56,514 nt of DNA, from assembly GCA_024637135.1 (NCBI GenBank), contig JAGXFT010000011.1, positions 1 to 56,514 on the forward strand, given 5' to 3'. The position numbers and the translations under genes are program-made. This document shows positions 9,386-18,038 of the stretch, piece after piece (the first letter of the stretch is position 1; every line of letters begins with the position of its first letter). The notes below the pieces were generated by a model. The model was given only the letters and a program-made list of their open reading frames with translations, had not been told where the DNA came from and made no database searches. The stretch comes from Nitriliruptorales bacterium. Its GTDB lineage: Bacteria; Actinomycetota; Nitriliruptoria; Nitriliruptorales; Nitriliruptoraceae.

Positions 9386-9565
9386 ATGGCCGTCCCGAAG
9401 CGCAAGATGAGCCGGTCGCGCACGCGCCACCGCAAGGCCCAGTGGCTCAAGACCGCTGCGCCGACCACCACCACGTGCCCTCGCTGCAAGTCGACGATGC
9501 GTCCGCACATCCCGTGCACCGTCTGTGGCACCTACAAGGGCGTCCAGGTGCTCGACGTCGAGTGA
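9386..9565 (+). CDS. rpmF: 50S ribosomal protein bL32
   Basis: The 59-residue protein begins MAVPKRKMSRSRTRHRKA, the bL32 signature, and has a zinc ribbon made by CPRCKS and CTVCGTY. The zinc-binding (C+) form of L32 is therefore encoded here. The ATG at 9386 has AGGAGA at 9375-9380. Its TGA overlaps the GTG of rnc by 4 nt. It sits in the conserved DUF177-rpmF-rnc order. Confidence 0.98.
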   Translation: MAVPKRKMSRSRTRHRKAQWLKTAAPTTTTCPRCKSTMRPHIPCTVCGTYKGVQVLDVE

Positions 9566-10410
9566 GCCCTGACCACGCCGAGGCCCTCGTCGGCAGCCGC
9601 CACGCCCCTGACCGTCCCGATCCCGCGGACCTGGCGGGTGCGTTGCACGTGGCCTTCGACGACCCAGCCCTGCTCGCGCGGGCGCTGGTCCATCGGTCGT
9701 GGTCGTTCGAGCAGCACGTTCCGTCCAACGAGCGGCTCGAGTTCCTGGGTGATGCCGTGCTCGACGTCGTCGTCACCGACGAGCTCTACCACCTCCGCCC
9801 GGACCACCCCGAGGGTCGACTGGCCGAACTTCGGGCCGCGGCCGTCAGCGAGGCCTCCCTGGCCGGTGTCGCACGGGGCATCGACCTCGGTGCCCACCTG
9901 CAACTCGGGGTGGGCGAGAAGGACTCCGGGGGGGCGAACAAGGATTCGCTGCTCGCTGACACGCTGGAGGCCGTGCTGGGGGCGATCTACCTCGACCAGG
10001 GCTTCGCGGTCGCCTACGCCGTCACCCAGCAGCTGTTCGCGGGGCGACTGGGCGAACTGTTGGCCCGACGCTCGGTCACGGATCCCAAGACCGCGTTGCA
10101 GGAGCACTCCGAGGCCGCGCTGGGCCAGTTGCCGCGCTACGACACGACCGGCTCCGGTCCCGACCACCAACGCACCTTCGCGGCCCGGGTGTCCCTCGAC
10201 GGCGAGGTCGTCGGTCGCGGCACCGGTCCCACCAAGAAGGCCGCCGAGCGGGCCGCCGCGCTGGAAGCCATGCAGGGCCTCTCCGACGAACCGCTGCTCG
10301 ACATCGTCATGGCCGGGCCGGCCGAGCTGGCCGGCACCGGTGGCCGTGGGACCGGGTCGGCTGCCGTAAACGCCGACTCGCCCCCCAACAGCGAGGTCCC
10401 CACCGGCTGA
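9562..10410 (+). CDS. rnc: Ribonuclease III
   Basis: RNase III cuts double-stranded RNA, including rRNA precursors. The 282-residue protein has the catalytic signature NERLEFLGDAVLD near residue 55, the second acidic motif DTLEAVLGAIYLDQG near 135, and a C-terminal double-stranded-RNA-binding domain (DPKTALQEHSEAALG to GPTKKAAERAAALEAM). About 35 Gly/Pro-rich residues follow the dsRBD and are unusual but not diagnostic. The GTG at 9562 is chosen because it overlaps the rpmF stop in GTGA, which implies coupled translation. Confidence 0.96.
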   Translation: MSPDHAEALVGSRHAPDRPDPADLAGALHVAFDDPALLARALVHRSWSFEQHVPSNERLEFLGDAVLDVVVTDELYHLRPDHPEGRLAELRAAAVSEASLAGVARGIDLGAHLQLGVGEKDSGGANKDSLLADTLEAVLGAIYLDQGFAVAYAVTQQLFAGRLGELLARRSVTDPKTALQEHSEAALGQLPRYDTTGSGPDHQRTFAARVSLDGEVVGRGTGPTKKAAERAAALEAMQGLSDEPLLDIVMAGPAELAGTGGRGTGSAAVNADSPPNSEVPTG

Positions 10411-10553
10411 GCCGCCCGATCCCCCGATCGCACGATCCGCCTTGCCACTCGACGCACCCAGCCACCCACCCGTACCGCCCCCGCCCAACCACCGGTCCCG
10501 CGCCCGCCCCGAGCTCACGCCAGTCAGCCGGCCGGACCCAGAAGGAGACCAAC

Positions 10554-11399
10554 GTGCTCGAACTCCCCGAAGTCGAAGTCCTGCGCAAGGACCTCGAGAA
10601 GGAGGTCGTGGGCAAGCGCGTCAAGGACGTGATCGTCGAGACCACCAGCATCGTGCGACCGTTCCACCACACGCGTCCGCACTTCATCAAGTCCCTCGAG
10701 GGGAAGAAGATCGAGGGGGCGCGTCGCCGCGGCCGCACGATCTTCCTCGACCTCGACGAGGAGATGACGTGGGTGATCGACGCCCGGGGCAGCGCGTCGC
10801 TGCACCGTCAGACCGCCAACGAGGACCCCGGACCGGACACCCACCTGGTGGTCACCTTCACCATCGGTGGCGCCATCCACCTGTCCGACCACGACACCGA
10901 GCCCGACGTGTCGACGGGCGTGGTGCCGACCGAGGAGTCCATGGAGGCCGTGGGCTTCACCGGCCGCGGCTTCGACCCGTTGGAGGACAACGTCACGTGG
11001 ATGGAGTTCCAGCAGTTGCTGGCCGACGCCGACAAGCCGCTGAAGCTGGCCTTCATGGACCCCAACGTGATTTCGGGGATCGGACCGGTCTACTCCGACG
11101 AGATCCTGTACGAGGCCGGCCTCCGCTACGACCGCGAGTCGGACTCGTTGACGTCCCAGGAAGTGCGGCGGCTGTTCCGCGCCATGCACGAGGTCATCGC
11201 CGCCGCGATGAAGTTCCGTGGCTCGTCGCTGGACGAGACCGACCCGGACGACGCCATCGACGACGATGGCGAGGCCGTCGAGCACCTCAAGGTGTACGGA
11301 CGCGACGGACTGCCGAGCCTGCGCTCGCGCAAGCCCATCGAGAAGGCCGACCTGGGCAACGGCGTCGTCGCCTACTACGACCCGCAGTCCCAGTACTGA
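10554..11399 (+). CDS. Fpg/MutM-like protein without the catalytic proline or zinc finger
   Basis: The protein (281 residues) aligns along its length with formamidopyrimidine-DNA glycosylase: LELPEVEVLRKDLE at the N-terminus, a central helix-two-turn-helix region MDPNVISGIGPVYSDEIL, and the terminal VYGRDGLPS region. It sits exactly where actinobacteria carry mutM, between rnc and smc. However, residue 2 is Leu (codon CTC) instead of the Pro whose amine does the chemistry. Arg replaces the beta-hairpin Lys in RRRGRTIF. The C-terminal zinc-finger Cys residues are all missing (LRSRKPIEK, YYDPQSQY). The GTG at 10554 is well supported by AAGGAGA just upstream. I expect DNA binding without normal glycosylase/lyase activity. 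Confidence 0.85.
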   Translation: MLELPEVEVLRKDLEKEVVGKRVKDVIVETTSIVRPFHHTRPHFIKSLEGKKIEGARRRGRTIFLDLDEEMTWVIDARGSASLHRQTANEDPGPDTHLVVTFTIGGAIHLSDHDTEPDVSTGVVPTEESMEAVGFTGRGFDPLEDNVTWMEFQQLLADADKPLKLAFMDPNVISGIGPVYSDEILYEAGLRYDRESDSLTSQEVRRLFRAMHEVIAAAMKFRGSSLDETDPDDAIDDDGEAVEHLKVYGRDGLPSLRSRKPIEKADLGNGVVAYYDPQSQY

Positions 11400-11595
11400 T
11401 CACGAGCGTCCTCGCCCCGCTCGGACTCGCGGATCCGGTCAGCGCCTGGCTGTCGCGTCGCTCGGCCGGGCCGGCGTCGCGGGTGGTGGCGGTCGCGACG
11501 AGCGGTCGGCACCCTGCGCGGTGGACGTCGTCATCCGCGCCGCTGGGTGACGGGCCCACCATCGACCGGTTCCTTCCGGGGAAGTGCACCTCACC

Positions 11596-14500
11596 GTGTT
11601 CCTGAACCAACTGAAGATGCGTGGCTTCAAGTCCTTCGCCGACGCGACGTCGTTGGAGGTCGAGCCGGGCATCACGGTCATCGTCGGGCCCAACGGCTCC
11701 GGCAAGTCCAACGTGGTCGACGCGCTCGCCTGGGTGCTCGGCACGGCCGCCCCGTCCCGGGTCCGCGGCGGGACCATGACCGACGTCGTCTTCGCCGGAT
11801 CCCCTGATCGGCGCGGGGCCACCTCCGCCCGGGTTGAGATCACCATCGACAACTCGGCCGGTGTGCTCGGTTCCCACGCGGTCGGCACGGCCGGGTCGGC
11901 CCAAGAGTTCAGCGAGGTCACGGTCGCGCGCGAGATCGACCTCGACGGCAGCGGGACCTACCGGATCAACAACGAGGTCGTGCGTGCACTTGACGTGCAG
12001 GAACTGCTCAGCGACACCGGGCTGGGCCGCGAGTTGCACACGATCGTCGGCCAGGGCCAGCTCGACGAGATCCTGAACGCCCGCCCCGAGGACCGCCGCT
12101 CCTACATCGAGGAGGCGGCCGGGATCCTCAAGCACCGCCGTCGGCGCGAGCGCTCGGTCCGCAAGCTCGAACAGGTCGACGACCACATCCACCAGCTGTC
12201 CCTGGTCCTGCGTGAACTGCGACGCCAGTTGCGGCCGCTCCAGCGCCAGGCCGAACAGGCTGATCGCCACCGCGCGCTGCAGGCCGACCTGCGCGCCGTG
12301 CAGGTCCGACTGGCCGCGCACGACCTGGCCCACCTGACCGGCCGCCGGGCCGCTGCGGCCGACACCGACGAGGCCACCCGCGACCGGGAGCGGGTCGCGG
12401 CCGAGCAGGTCACGACCCTGCGCACCGGTGTCGAGGACCTGGAGGCGGCCCTGGCGACGCTCGGGCCGCGTGCCGAGGCCGCGCAGGACACGCACCACCG
12501 GCTGGTGTCGTTGGGTGAGCGGCTCCGCGGCACCGCCGAACTGGTCGCCGCCCGTCGGCGTCACCTGGCCGACTGGGTGGAGGAGCCGCTGGCCGGACGT
12601 CCGCCCGACGAACTGCGAGCCGCCGCCGAACGTGCCGACGAGGCCCGCGCCGAGCGCGAGACCGCCCTGGCCGACCAACAGCGTCGGCTCGTCACGGCCA
12701 CCGAGGACCGCCGCGAGGTGGAGGCACGCCGTCGGGACCACGAGCGCGAGCGGGCCGCCGCCGTCCGCCAGCGGGCCCAGGCACGCGAGCGCCACGTCCG
12801 CTGGGAGGGCCAGGTCGCCGCGCTCGCCGGCGGGATCCAGGCCGCCGAGGCCGAACTGGGTCGCGCACGCGACCAACTCGACGGCATCGGTTCCCGTCGT
12901 GAGACCGTCGACGGCGAGGCGTCCCGCCTGGGCGACGACCAGGAGGCACTGGACCAGGCGGTCGCCGATGCCGAGGACCAGGTCGTGGACACGGCCCGAG
13001 CGGTGACCGAGGCGCAGTCCGCGGTCGACGACCTCGGACGTCGCGAACGTGACCTGGAACGCGAACGGTCCGGGCATGACGCGCGCGCCGAGGCCCTGCG
13101 ATCGGCCATGGCCGAGGCCGGCGCCGGGGCCGCCCGCCTGCTGGACGCATCCGTCGACGAGGGCCTGGACCTGCTGGGCCGGGTCGCCGACCACGTCCGG
13201 GTCGCCGACGGGCATGGTGCGGCCGTCGGGGCCGTGCTCGGCACTCTCGCCGACGCGGTCGTGGCCGCCGACGACGCCGCGGCGGCTCGGGCCGTGGCAT
13301 GGCTGCGTGACCGCGACGGGTCGGGCGCGACCGTCGTTCCGGCCGTGGACAGCGCGCCGGCCACCGATCCGACGACCCACGACGACGTGCGTGCCGCCGC
13401 CGCCGATGCCGGGGCAACGTGGCTCGCAGACCTCCTGGTCGCCGCCGACGGCGACGCCGGCCACGCCGTCGGGAACGCGCTTGGCCGGGCGTTGGCCGAT
13501 GCCGTCGAGGTCGCCGACTGGCCCACTGCCGTCCGGCTGTACGCGGCCCACCCGCACCTCACCGTGGTGACGCCCGCCGGGGACCTCGCGTCGCCGCGGG
13601 GCTGGATCGCGACCGCTGACGCCGACGCCTCGGCCGTGGTGGTCGCCACCCAGGCCGACGACGCCGAGCAGGCCGCGCGCGACCTGGCCGTCCGCCTGGA
13701 CGACCTCGCACGTGACCTGGCCGACGCCCGCCGGGTGCTGGTCGAGGCCCGAGCCGCCCATGACGACGCCACCGCCGAGCGCCACCGGGCGCGCGCGGAG
13801 GCCGACGGTGCCCGCCAGCGCCTGGCCCGGTTGACCCAGGAGGCCGAGGCAGTCACCCGCCAGCACGACGTGGTCGCGTCGCACCTGGCCGAGATCACCG
13901 GCGGGCTGGACCGCGACCGCTCGTCGCTGGTCGACCTCCGCGCCGGTGGACCGCCGGCCGTCGACGAACTGGCCGACGAGGACGGCGAGGACTGGGAGTC
14001 CGATGACCGCGGCACCGAGTTGGACGAAGCGGTGGGGGTGGTGCGCGAGCGCGAACTGGATGCCCGCGTCGACGTCGAGCGAACCACCGAACAGGTCCGC
14101 ACGCTGGCGGGCCAGGCCGACGAGTTGCGTCGTGAGGCCGTCGAGGTCGAGGCGGCGCTGGCCGAGGCTGCCCGCCGCCGCGAGCGCCGCCGCCTGGGCA
14201 TCGCGCGGTGTGCGGAACTGGCCACGGTGTGTGCGGAGGCGCGCGACGAACTGGCCCGGTCCCTGGCCGAGGCGGCCGACCACCGGGACACCCTGCGTGC
14301 GATGGTGGCGTCCCGACGGACCGACCTGGGCACGGCGCGCGAGCGCCTGGACGAGGCCGACCGAGCGCTGTCCGACGTCCGCGAGCGTCGCCACGCCGCC
14401 GACCTCGAACGTGCCGACCTCGACCATCGCATCGAGGCGATCGCGGCCCGGGTCCGAAGTGCATTCCAGTTGTCGGTGGACGACGTGTTGGAGGAACACG

Positions 14501-15201
14501 CGGATGCGGCCGACGACGACCGTGACGTCCTGGTCGAGCGCGAGGACGACCTGGTGCGCAGGGTCGGCCTGCTGGGCCAGATCAACCCGCTGGCGCTGGA
14601 GGAGTTCGAGGCACTGGAGCAACGCCATGCCTTCCTCGCCGAACAGGTCGCCGACCTGCGCGAGTCCCGACGTGACCTCGAAGGGGTCATCGACGCCGTC
14701 GACGATCGCATCCGCGAGGTCTTCACCGAGGCCTGGGAGGACGTGGCGGAGGCGTTCGAACGGATCTTCGCGGTCATGTTCCCGGGTGGCCACGGTCGCC
14801 TGCGACTGGTCGGTGACGACGACCCGCTGACTGCCGGCGTCGAGGTCGAGGCCCGCCCACCGGGCAAGAAGGTGTCTCGCCTGAGCCTGCTGTCCGGCGG
14901 CGAACGATCGCTGACCGTGCTGGCGTTCGTGTTCGCGATCTTCACCGCCCGGCCCAGCCCCTTCTACGTCCTGGACGAGGTCGACGCCGCCCTCGACGAC
15001 GTCAACCTCCAGCGCCTGCTGACGGTCGTGGAGTCGTTCCGGGGCTCCAGCCAGATCATCCTGGTGACCCACCAGAAGCGCTCGATGGAGATCGCCGACG
15101 TCCTGTACGGCATCACGATGGGCGCCGACGCCGTCACCAAGGTCGTGGCCCAGCGCCTGGACGACCTCGAGGCCAGTGGTGTGCTGGAGGCCGCCGGTTG
15201 A
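11596..15201 (+). CDS. smc: Chromosome segregation protein SMC
   Basis: SMC is the condensin ATPase that compacts and segregates the chromosome with ScpA and ScpB. The 1201-residue product has the N-terminal head with Walker A GPNGSGKSN near residue 29 and GQGQLDEIL, two long coiled-coil arms rich in Glu, Arg and Ala, and a hinge around residues 510-690 (DEGLDLLGRVADHV onward). The C-terminal head has the ABC signature LSLLSGGERSL and Walker B FYVLDEVDAALDD. The GTG at 11596 gives VFLNQLKMRGFKSFAD, the usual family N-terminus. An upstream GTG at 11584 would add four residues. GGGGAA near 11578-11583 may serve either start. It is followed by ftsY. Confidence 0.96.
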   Translation: MFLNQLKMRGFKSFADATSLEVEPGITVIVGPNGSGKSNVVDALAWVLGTAAPSRVRGGTMTDVVFAGSPDRRGATSARVEITIDNSAGVLGSHAVGTAGSAQEFSEVTVAREIDLDGSGTYRINNEVVRALDVQELLSDTGLGRELHTIVGQGQLDEILNARPEDRRSYIEEAAGILKHRRRRERSVRKLEQVDDHIHQLSLVLRELRRQLRPLQRQAEQADRHRALQADLRAVQVRLAAHDLAHLTGRRAAAADTDEATRDRERVAAEQVTTLRTGVEDLEAALATLGPRAEAAQDTHHRLVSLGERLRGTAELVAARRRHLADWVEEPLAGRPPDELRAAAERADEARAERETALADQQRRLVTATEDRREVEARRRDHERERAAAVRQRAQARERHVRWEGQVAALAGGIQAAEAELGRARDQLDGIGSRRETVDGEASRLGDDQEALDQAVADAEDQVVDTARAVTEAQSAVDDLGRRERDLERERSGHDARAEALRSAMAEAGAGAARLLDASVDEGLDLLGRVADHVRVADGHGAAVGAVLGTLADAVVAADDAAAARAVAWLRDRDGSGATVVPAVDSAPATDPTTHDDVRAAAADAGATWLADLLVAADGDAGHAVGNALGRALADAVEVADWPTAVRLYAAHPHLTVVTPAGDLASPRGWIATADADASAVVVATQADDAEQAARDLAVRLDDLARDLADARRVLVEARAAHDDATAERHRARAEADGARQRLARLTQEAEAVTRQHDVVASHLAEITGGLDRDRSSLVDLRAGGPPAVDELADEDGEDWESDDRGTELDEAVGVVRERELDARVDVERTTEQVRTLAGQADELRREAVEVEAALAEAARRRERRRLGIARCAELATVCAEARDELARSLAEAADHRDTLRAMVASRRTDLGTARERLDEADRALSDVRERRHAADLERADLDHRIEAIAARVRSAFQLSVDDVLEEHADAADDDRDVLVEREDDLVRRVGLLGQINPLALEEFEALEQRHAFLAEQVADLRESRRDLEGVIDAVDDRIREVFTEAWEDVAEAFERIFAVMFPGGHGRLRLVGDDDPLTAGVEVEARPPGKKVSRLSLLSGGERSLTVLAFVFAIFTARPSPFYVLDEVDAALDDVNLQRLLTVVESFRGSSQIILVTHQKRSMEIADVLYGITMGADAVTKVVAQRLDDLEASGVLEAAG

Positions 15202-15323
15202 CACGTCAGGTCGTTCGCGCGACCGTGACCGTGGTGCGTGACGGGCCGACCGGCATGGCACCCTGACCTTTCCGGCCACCCGTGTGGCGGCCGACCTCGT
15301 CGCTGCAGAACGGCACCCCTGCC

Positions 15324-16475
15324 ATGGACACCCTCGAACTGCTGTTGGCCGCCGGCGCGATCCTGGTGGTCGTGCTCGGCACGATCCTCGGATTGATGCG
15401 CAGTGGTGGACGACGACGCACGCCACCGTCGCAGGAGCGCGCCCCAGACGAGCGTGGTCAGGACGAGCATGGTCAGGACGAGCGCGGCGGGGGCGGCGTC
15501 ACGACCGCGCCGCGACCGGACACCACCACGACCCCGCCAGTCGAGGAACGGGCACCCGAGCCCGAGCCGCTGTCGCTGCGCGATCGCTTCCGCGACCGGT
15601 TGGTCCGGACCCGCAACGTGCTGGGCGTGTCCGTCGCCGAGTTGTTCGGTGGCGGGGTGTCGGACGAGGCCTGGGAGGGGCTGGAGGAACTCCTGATCTC
15701 GGCCGACGTCGGCGTCACGGCCACGATGGAGATCGTCGAGGAAGTCCGGTCGGCCGCTCGCGCCAAGGGGGTCACCGACGCCGACGGCGTGGTCGCGCTG
15801 CTCAAGGACGAACTGCGACGCGCCCTGGACGTCGGGGACCGGTCGCTGGCCCGCGCCGACGACGACGAGCCCACCGTCTGGATGCTGACCGGGGTCAACG
15901 GGACCGGCAAGACCACGACGATCGGCAAGCTCGCGGCCGTCGAGCAGCGCGAGGACCGGTCCGTCGTGCTGGCCGCCGCCGACACCTTCCGCGCGGCGGC
16001 CGCCGACCAGCTCGGGTTGTGGGCCGACCGGACGGGCGCACGCCTGGTCCGCAAGGACGAGGGTGCGGACCCGGCGTCGGTGGCCTTCGACGGATGGATG
16101 GCGGCGGTCGCGACCGACGCCGACCTGCTGATCGTGGACACCGCCGGCCGGTTGCACAATCGCCGCGAGTTGATGGACGAACTCGGCAAGGTCAAGCGCG
16201 TCGTGGAGAAGAAGTCGGGCCCGATGGACGAGGTCCTGCTCGTGCTCGACGCCACCACCGGCCAGAACGGCCTGTCCCAGGCCGCCGCGTTCGTCGACGT
16301 GGTGGACGTCACCGGGATCGTGCTGACCAAGCTGGACGGCTCGTCCAAGGGTGGCATCGTGGTGGCGGTGCAGCGCGAACTGGGGCTACCCGTGAAGCTG
16401 GTCGGACTGGGGGAGGGCATCGACGACCTCGCCGCCTTCGAGCCCGCTGCCTTCGTGGACTCGCTCTTCGCCTGA
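15324..16475 (+). CDS. ftsY: Signal recognition particle receptor FtsY
   Basis: FtsY is the membrane-associated SRP receptor GTPase. The 383-residue protein has an N-terminal membrane anchor (LELLLAAGAILVVVLGTILG), an acidic linker, and the NG domain: LFGGGVSDEAWEGLEELLISADVGV, P-loop GVNGTGKTTTIGKLA, DTFRAAAADQL, DTAGRLHNR and TKLDGSSKGG. The linker contains a 15-bp tandem repeat at 15447-15486. The ATG at 15324 is chosen because it places the hydrophobic anchor at the N-terminus; no clear ribosome site is seen. Its 3' end overlaps the convergent GAF-domain gene by 90 nt. Confidence 0.96.
   Translation: MDTLELLLAAGAILVVVLGTILGLMRSGGRRRTPPSQERAPDERGQDEHGQDERGGGGVTTAPRPDTTTTPPVEERAPEPEPLSLRDRFRDRLVRTRNVLGVSVAELFGGGVSDEAWEGLEELLISADVGVTATMEIVEEVRSAARAKGVTDADGVVALLKDELRRALDVGDRSLARADDDEPTVWMLTGVNGTGKTTTIGKLAAVEQREDRSVVLAAADTFRAAAADQLGLWADRTGARLVRKDEGADPASVAFDGWMAAVATDADLLIVDTAGRLHNRRELMDELGKVKRVVEKKSGPMDEVLLVLDATTGQNGLSQAAAFVDVVDVTGIVLTKLDGSSKGGIVVAVQRELGLPVKLVGLGEGIDDLAAFEPAAFVDSLFA
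15447..15486 (+). repeat. 15-bp tandem repeat inside ftsY (2.7 units)
   Basis: The unit GACGAGCGTGGTCAG repeats with single-base changes at 15447, 15462 and (partial) 15477. It encodes DERGQ-DEHGQ-DERG in the flexible acidic linker between membrane anchor and NG domain. Copy number could vary between strains without breaking the frame. Confidence 0.85.
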
Positions 16476-17798
16476 GCTGGTCGCCGGTGGCGCGGGGTCG
16501 GCCGCGGCGGCCCCCACGGCGGTGCCGTCATGGGCCGGTGCGACGGGTCGGCCATCGTCGCCATCCGGGGCCGGCGACCGGTGGTCGCGGGAGCGGTCTG
16601 GCGATCCGGTGACCGTGATCGCCTGGTCGCGGCTGCCGTCGACCATCGCCACCCGCACGAAGGGCGCGAGCGCGCGTGCCACCTGGCCCAGCACGTGGGC
16701 GTCGCGATGGTGGAGCAGGTCGCCGGCCGGCGTGTGGGCCACCACCAGCCCGAGCAGGTGCCCGCCGATGGGCAGGGGTGCGGCCACGATCGAGCCTGAT
16801 CGTGGGCCGTCGCCGGCGAGCGTCGTGAGGTCGTCGTGGGTCGCGGCGGCCACGGTGCCCAGGCTGAGCGCCCGGTCGTGGGGACCGCCCGGCAACAGGT
16901 CCACGTCGGTGCCCGGCTTGAGGTCGGGATCGGTCGACGCCCGCACGGTCAGCCGTTGACCGCCCGCTCCCGCCGTGAACAGGTGCACGTCGCCGAGGTG
17001 GAGGTGGACGCGCAGGTGGCCGAGCGCGGCCCCGAGCGCATCGCGGCTGGCACCGGTCCCGGCGGTGCGGACGATGTCGTCCAGCACGTCGGCCTCCCAC
17101 CGCAACCGTCGCAGTCGGACGCGGTCGCCGTGGGCGGCCTTCGACTCGTCCGCGGCACGGCTGCTGGCTTGCCGGCCGGTCGTGGCGACGTCGGCGACCA
17201 GCGAGCCCAGCGCCGCGGCCACGACCACCGCGATCACGGTGTCCTCCACGAAGCGGTTGTCGAACATCGAGGCCCCCAGCACCAGTCGGACGGTCTCGAA
17301 CGGTGCGGCGATGACCAGGTTGCGGAACACCCCCAGTCGGCCCAGCCGCAGTGCCCCCAGGATCGCGATCACCGACAGCAGGAAGATCACGAACGGGCTG
17401 TCCTGGGCCGCGCCGAACGGCAGCACCATGGACAGCAGGATCGCGTCCAGCAGGCTCAGGACCTCCAGCAGGCGCCGCGGTCGGCGGACCACGGGCACCG
17501 ATGTCCAGGTGACGACCCCGGTGACCAACAGTCCGATCCCGCTGGCCGTGGCCAGCACCATCGCCCAGTCCGGCAGTCCAGGGACGACCCGCCACGACGA
17601 CGCCAGCACCGCGATGCCCGCCACCACCCGGCTCCAGCCCAGGTGTCGTTCCAGCCGCCACTCGTCCCCGGCCAGCGGCGTGGTGGACCATGTGGTCTCC
17701 CACCACCACCGGAGGGCGGCCGCGCCCTCGGCTGCCGGGGCGATCGGGGTCGGTGACCCCGAGCGCGACGAGTCGTCGGCGGACGGCCGATCGGACAT
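16386..17798 (-). CDS. Multi-pass membrane protein with GAF-like domain, function unknown
   Basis: The 470-residue product has a hydrophilic Trp-rich N-terminus (ALRWWWETTWSTTPLAGDEWRL). About six transmembrane segments follow between residues 50 and 210, then a helical linker (DRVRLRRLRWEADVLDDIVR) and a GAF-like sensor domain (ALGHLRVHLHLGDVHLFTAG, GSIVAAPLPIGGHLLGLVVAH). There is no kinase, HTH or output domain, so it may act through a partner. The last 100 residues are low-complexity, and the final 30 codons are read from the strand opposite ftsY. The ATG at 17798 has GAGG upstream. The gene interrupts the ftsY-ffh order. Confidence 0.75.
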   Translation of the reverse strand: MSDRPSADDSSRSGSPTPIAPAAEGAAALRWWWETTWSTTPLAGDEWRLERHLGWSRVVAGIAVLASSWRVVPGLPDWAMVLATASGIGLLVTGVVTWTSVPVVRRPRRLLEVLSLLDAILLSMVLPFGAAQDSPFVIFLLSVIAILGALRLGRLGVFRNLVIAAPFETVRLVLGASMFDNRFVEDTVIAVVVAAALGSLVADVATTGRQASSRAADESKAAHGDRVRLRRLRWEADVLDDIVRTAGTGASRDALGAALGHLRVHLHLGDVHLFTAGAGGQRLTVRASTDPDLKPGTDVDLLPGGPHDRALSLGTVAAATHDDLTTLAGDGPRSGSIVAAPLPIGGHLLGLVVAHTPAGDLLHHRDAHVLGQVARALAPFVRVAMVDGSRDQAITVTGSPDRSRDHRSPAPDGDDGRPVAPAHDGTAVGAAAADPAPPATSSGEERVHEGSGLEGGEVVDALPQSDQLHG

Positions 17799-18038
17799 CG
17801 CGGCACCTCGGAGGGGTCGGTTCTCCGCCAGTCTGCCAGCCCGGAGCACGCCCTGTCCGCCCGCGGTCCGCCGACCGGCCGTCGCACCCGGGGTCGGTGG
17901 CGTCGCGTGGGGTCCGCCCCGAGGCCCGAAACCGCCGGCCGCTACTCTCGGGCGACGACCCCCAGCCGGCCGGGAATCGTCGTTGCCCGTCTTCGGCGGG
18001 TCGTCGCCCGGCCACCGTGTTCGACAAAGGTCCCTGCT

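Noticed and set aside
11287-15426. A 1379-codon open frame antisense to smc
   Set aside because: It is a GC-bias shadow of smc codons (Gly/Val/Asp/Gln-rich, no domains), and smc is certain.
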